64,000 nucleotides of DNA from Calothrix parasitica NIES-267. GTDB taxonomy: Bacteria; Cyanobacteriota; Cyanobacteriia; Cyanobacteriales; Nostocaceae. The position numbers and the translations under genes are program-made. The stretch is taken from assembly GCF_002368095.1 (NCBI RefSeq), contig NZ_AP018227.1, positions 8,850,578 through 8,914,577 on the forward strand. The letters run 5' to 3'. Shown one piece after another: positions 62,685 through 64,000 of the stretch (position 1 is its first letter; each line of letters begins with the position of its first letter). Under the pieces are notes generated by a model that did not search any database, was not told where the DNA came from, and worked only from the letters and a program-made list of their open reading frames with translations.

Positions 62685-64000
62685 ATGTCTAATTCAACTT
62701 CCGAAAGAGTAATTATTCCCCCGATGGATGAACACAATCAAAGATTGATTGCGAACTTGCATCCTGATGATTGGAAAAATCCCGAACCTGCTGATTGTTA
62801 TGATTTGGTTGTAATTGGTGCGGGTGCTGGGGGTTTGGTAACCTCTGCGGGTGCGGCTGGTTTAAATGTAGGTTTGAAAGTAGCTTTGATTGAAAAGCAT
62901 TTAATGGGTGGGGATTGTACTAATGTTGGTTGCGTTCCTTCTAAAAGTTTGATTCGCTCCGCTCGGGTTGTGGGTGAAATGTGGAATGCGAAGAAATACG
63001 GAGTTGTTGCTCCTCAAGAGGTAGAAGTCGATTTTCCTGCTGTTATGGAACGGATGCGGAAAATAAGAGCGGATATCAGCCCGATTGATTCGACTGACCG
63101 CTTCACTAATGAGTTTGGAATGGACGTATTTCTTGGTACGGCAAGTTTTACCAGTGGTGATACGATTGAAGTTGCTGGTCAAAAACTGAAGTTTAAAAAA
63201 GCTGTAATTGCAACCGGAGCGAGAGCTACACATCCAGATATTCCCGGTATTGAAGAAGCGGGATATCTTACTAATGAAACCGTATTTAATCTCACTCAAT
63301 TACCCAAACGTTTAGCCATAATTGGTGGTGGTCCCATCGGTTGTGAATTAGCTCAAACTTTTAACCGTTTTGGTAGCGAAGTAACAATTTTACATCGCGG
63401 TTCTCATATTTTGAATAAGGAAGATAGAGACGCTGCGGAAATTGTGCAAAAGGTATTCCAGCAGGAAAAAGTTGGGATGATTTTGAGTAGTAAAATAGAG
63501 CGAGTTGAAAGTACTTCTGAAGGGAAGAAAGTTTACTATACCAGTAATGGAAAACAAGGTTCTATCGTAGTAGATGAAATTTTAGTCGGTGCTGGAAGAA
63601 CTCCGAATGTTAAGAATTTAAATTTAGAAAAAGTTGGTGTTGAATACGATAAAAGCGGAGTCAAAGTAAACGATAATTTAGTAACTTCCAATCCTCGAAT
63701 TTTTGCTGTAGGTGATGTTTGTTTAAGCCAGAAATTTACTCATATGGCTGATGCAAGCGCCAGAATTGTAATTCAAAATGCTTTGTTTGCTCCCTTCGGT
63801 TTGGGACGTAAAAAACTCAGCGATTTAGTAATACCTTGGGTAACGTTTACCGACCCAGAAATTGCCCATGTAGGAATGTATGAAAGTGAAGCAAAAGAAA
63901 TGGGGTTGGAAGTTAATACTATTAAAATAGATTATGAAGATGTAGATAGAGCAATTACCGATAGCGAAACCGAGGGTTTTGTCAAAATTCACCTCAAACA
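62685..64000 (+). CDS. Mercuric-reductase / dihydrolipoamide-dehydrogenase-like flavoprotein (3' end cut by window)
   Basis: The first 438 codons of a pyridine-nucleotide disulfide oxidoreductase. The FAD-binding start is DLVVIGAGAGGLVTSAGAAG. The redox pair is Cys78 and Cys83 in GGDCTNVGCVPSK. The second FAD motif and NAD-binding loop is LAIIGGGPIGCELAQTFNRF; further on come GAGRTPNVKNLNL and IFAVGDVCLSQKF. The dimer domain begins VTFTDPEIAHVGMYESEAKE and is cut. No N-terminal heavy-metal-binding domain is present, and the C-terminal metal-binding Cys pair of true mercuric reductase lies outside the window, so the substrate is undecided. ATG at 62685 follows ACTAAA. It is the last gene of the VTT/GT2 group. 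Confidence 0.9.
   Translation, partial: MSNSTSERVIIPPMDEHNQRLIANLHPDDWKNPEPADCYDLVVIGAGAGGLVTSAGAAGLNVGLKVALIEKHLMGGDCTNVGCVPSKSLIRSARVVGEMWNAKKYGVVAPQEVEVDFPAVMERMRKIRADISPIDSTDRFTNEFGMDVFLGTASFTSGDTIEVAGQKLKFKKAVIATGARATHPDIPGIEEAGYLTNETVFNLTQLPKRLAIIGGGPIGCELAQTFNRFGSEVTILHRGSHILNKEDRDAAEIVQKVFQQEKVGMILSSKIERVESTSEGKKVYYTSNGKQGSIVVDEILVGAGRTPNVKNLNLEKVGVEYDKSGVKVNDNLVTSNPRIFAVGDVCLSQKFTHMADASARIVIQNALFAPFGLGRKKLSDLVIPWVTFTDPEIAHVGMYESEAKEMGLEVNTIKIDYEDVDRAITDSETEGFVKIHLK

Overview
The window comes from a filamentous cyanobacterium, most likely a heterocyst-forming Nostocales of the Calothrix/Rivularia kind. The phylum is shown directly by psbD (photosystem II D2), a UPF0367 protein, an SLH-OprB iron uptake porin, DUF1822, DUF928, CHASE2-CHAT and ELWxxDGT/RTX proteins. 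AT-rich DNA with scattered GCGATCGC (HIP1) octamers and many short tandem heptamer tracts between genes agrees. The family-level placement is inference.

Layout. 1-4768 (minus): end of an exopolysaccharide locus with two GT4 glycosyltransferases and a Wzz/BY-kinase cut by the window edge. 5.9-17.4 kb: mostly housekeeping and unlinked genes (M1 peptidase with HEAT repeats, DUF3352 protein, methyltransferase, double-domain PTPS/QueD, receiver-histidine kinase, J-domain protein, cysteine synthase, Rrf2 regulator). 17.6-25.5 kb: iron porin, a decayed bestrophin gene, a candidate 23-codon gene in a structured transcript, a stand-alone psbD, UPF0367 plus an ECF-type ATPase, a NYN RNase, and two identical tandem tRNA-Asn genes.

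26-41 kb is the most striking accessory region. It holds an RTX remnant, a secreted TPR-CHAT protease-like protein followed directly by a two-partner-secretion exoprotein, an orphan IS630-like HTH protein, a DUF1822 and sigma-like pair, an FHA domain fused to a ferredoxin-reductase-like module, a CHAT-CHASE2 membrane protein and a DUF928 protein. I read it as a possible envelope sensing, proteolysis and surface-protein system. That reading is inference from gene content and order.

41-47.7 kb: a Tat-signal protein, a galactose-oxidase-like kelch protein with all copper-radical residues present, and a three-gene osmoprotectant ABC importer. 47.7-51.6 kb: a degenerate duplicated non-coding block, a CRISPR leader and a small CRISPR array (4 repeats, 3 spacers, no cas genes in the window) whose third repeat is split by a complete-looking group II intron encoding an RT-maturase-HNH protein. 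51.6-57.8 kb: CrtI-type desaturase divergent from a Cys-rich MarR regulator, then a Spy-like / HlyD-MacA / MacB-permease set divergent from a two-component system (57.9-59.8 kb). 60-64 kb: a TIGR04283-type glycosyltransferase, two tandem TVP38/TMEM64 membrane proteins and the start of a mercuric-reductase-like flavoprotein.

Non-coding DNA carries several small mobile repeats. One family (TAGG...CCTG, three copies) and a second (TAGGACTTACGC...GCGTAAGTCCTA, two full copies) each show exact 5-bp target-site duplications that can be read directly from the sequence.
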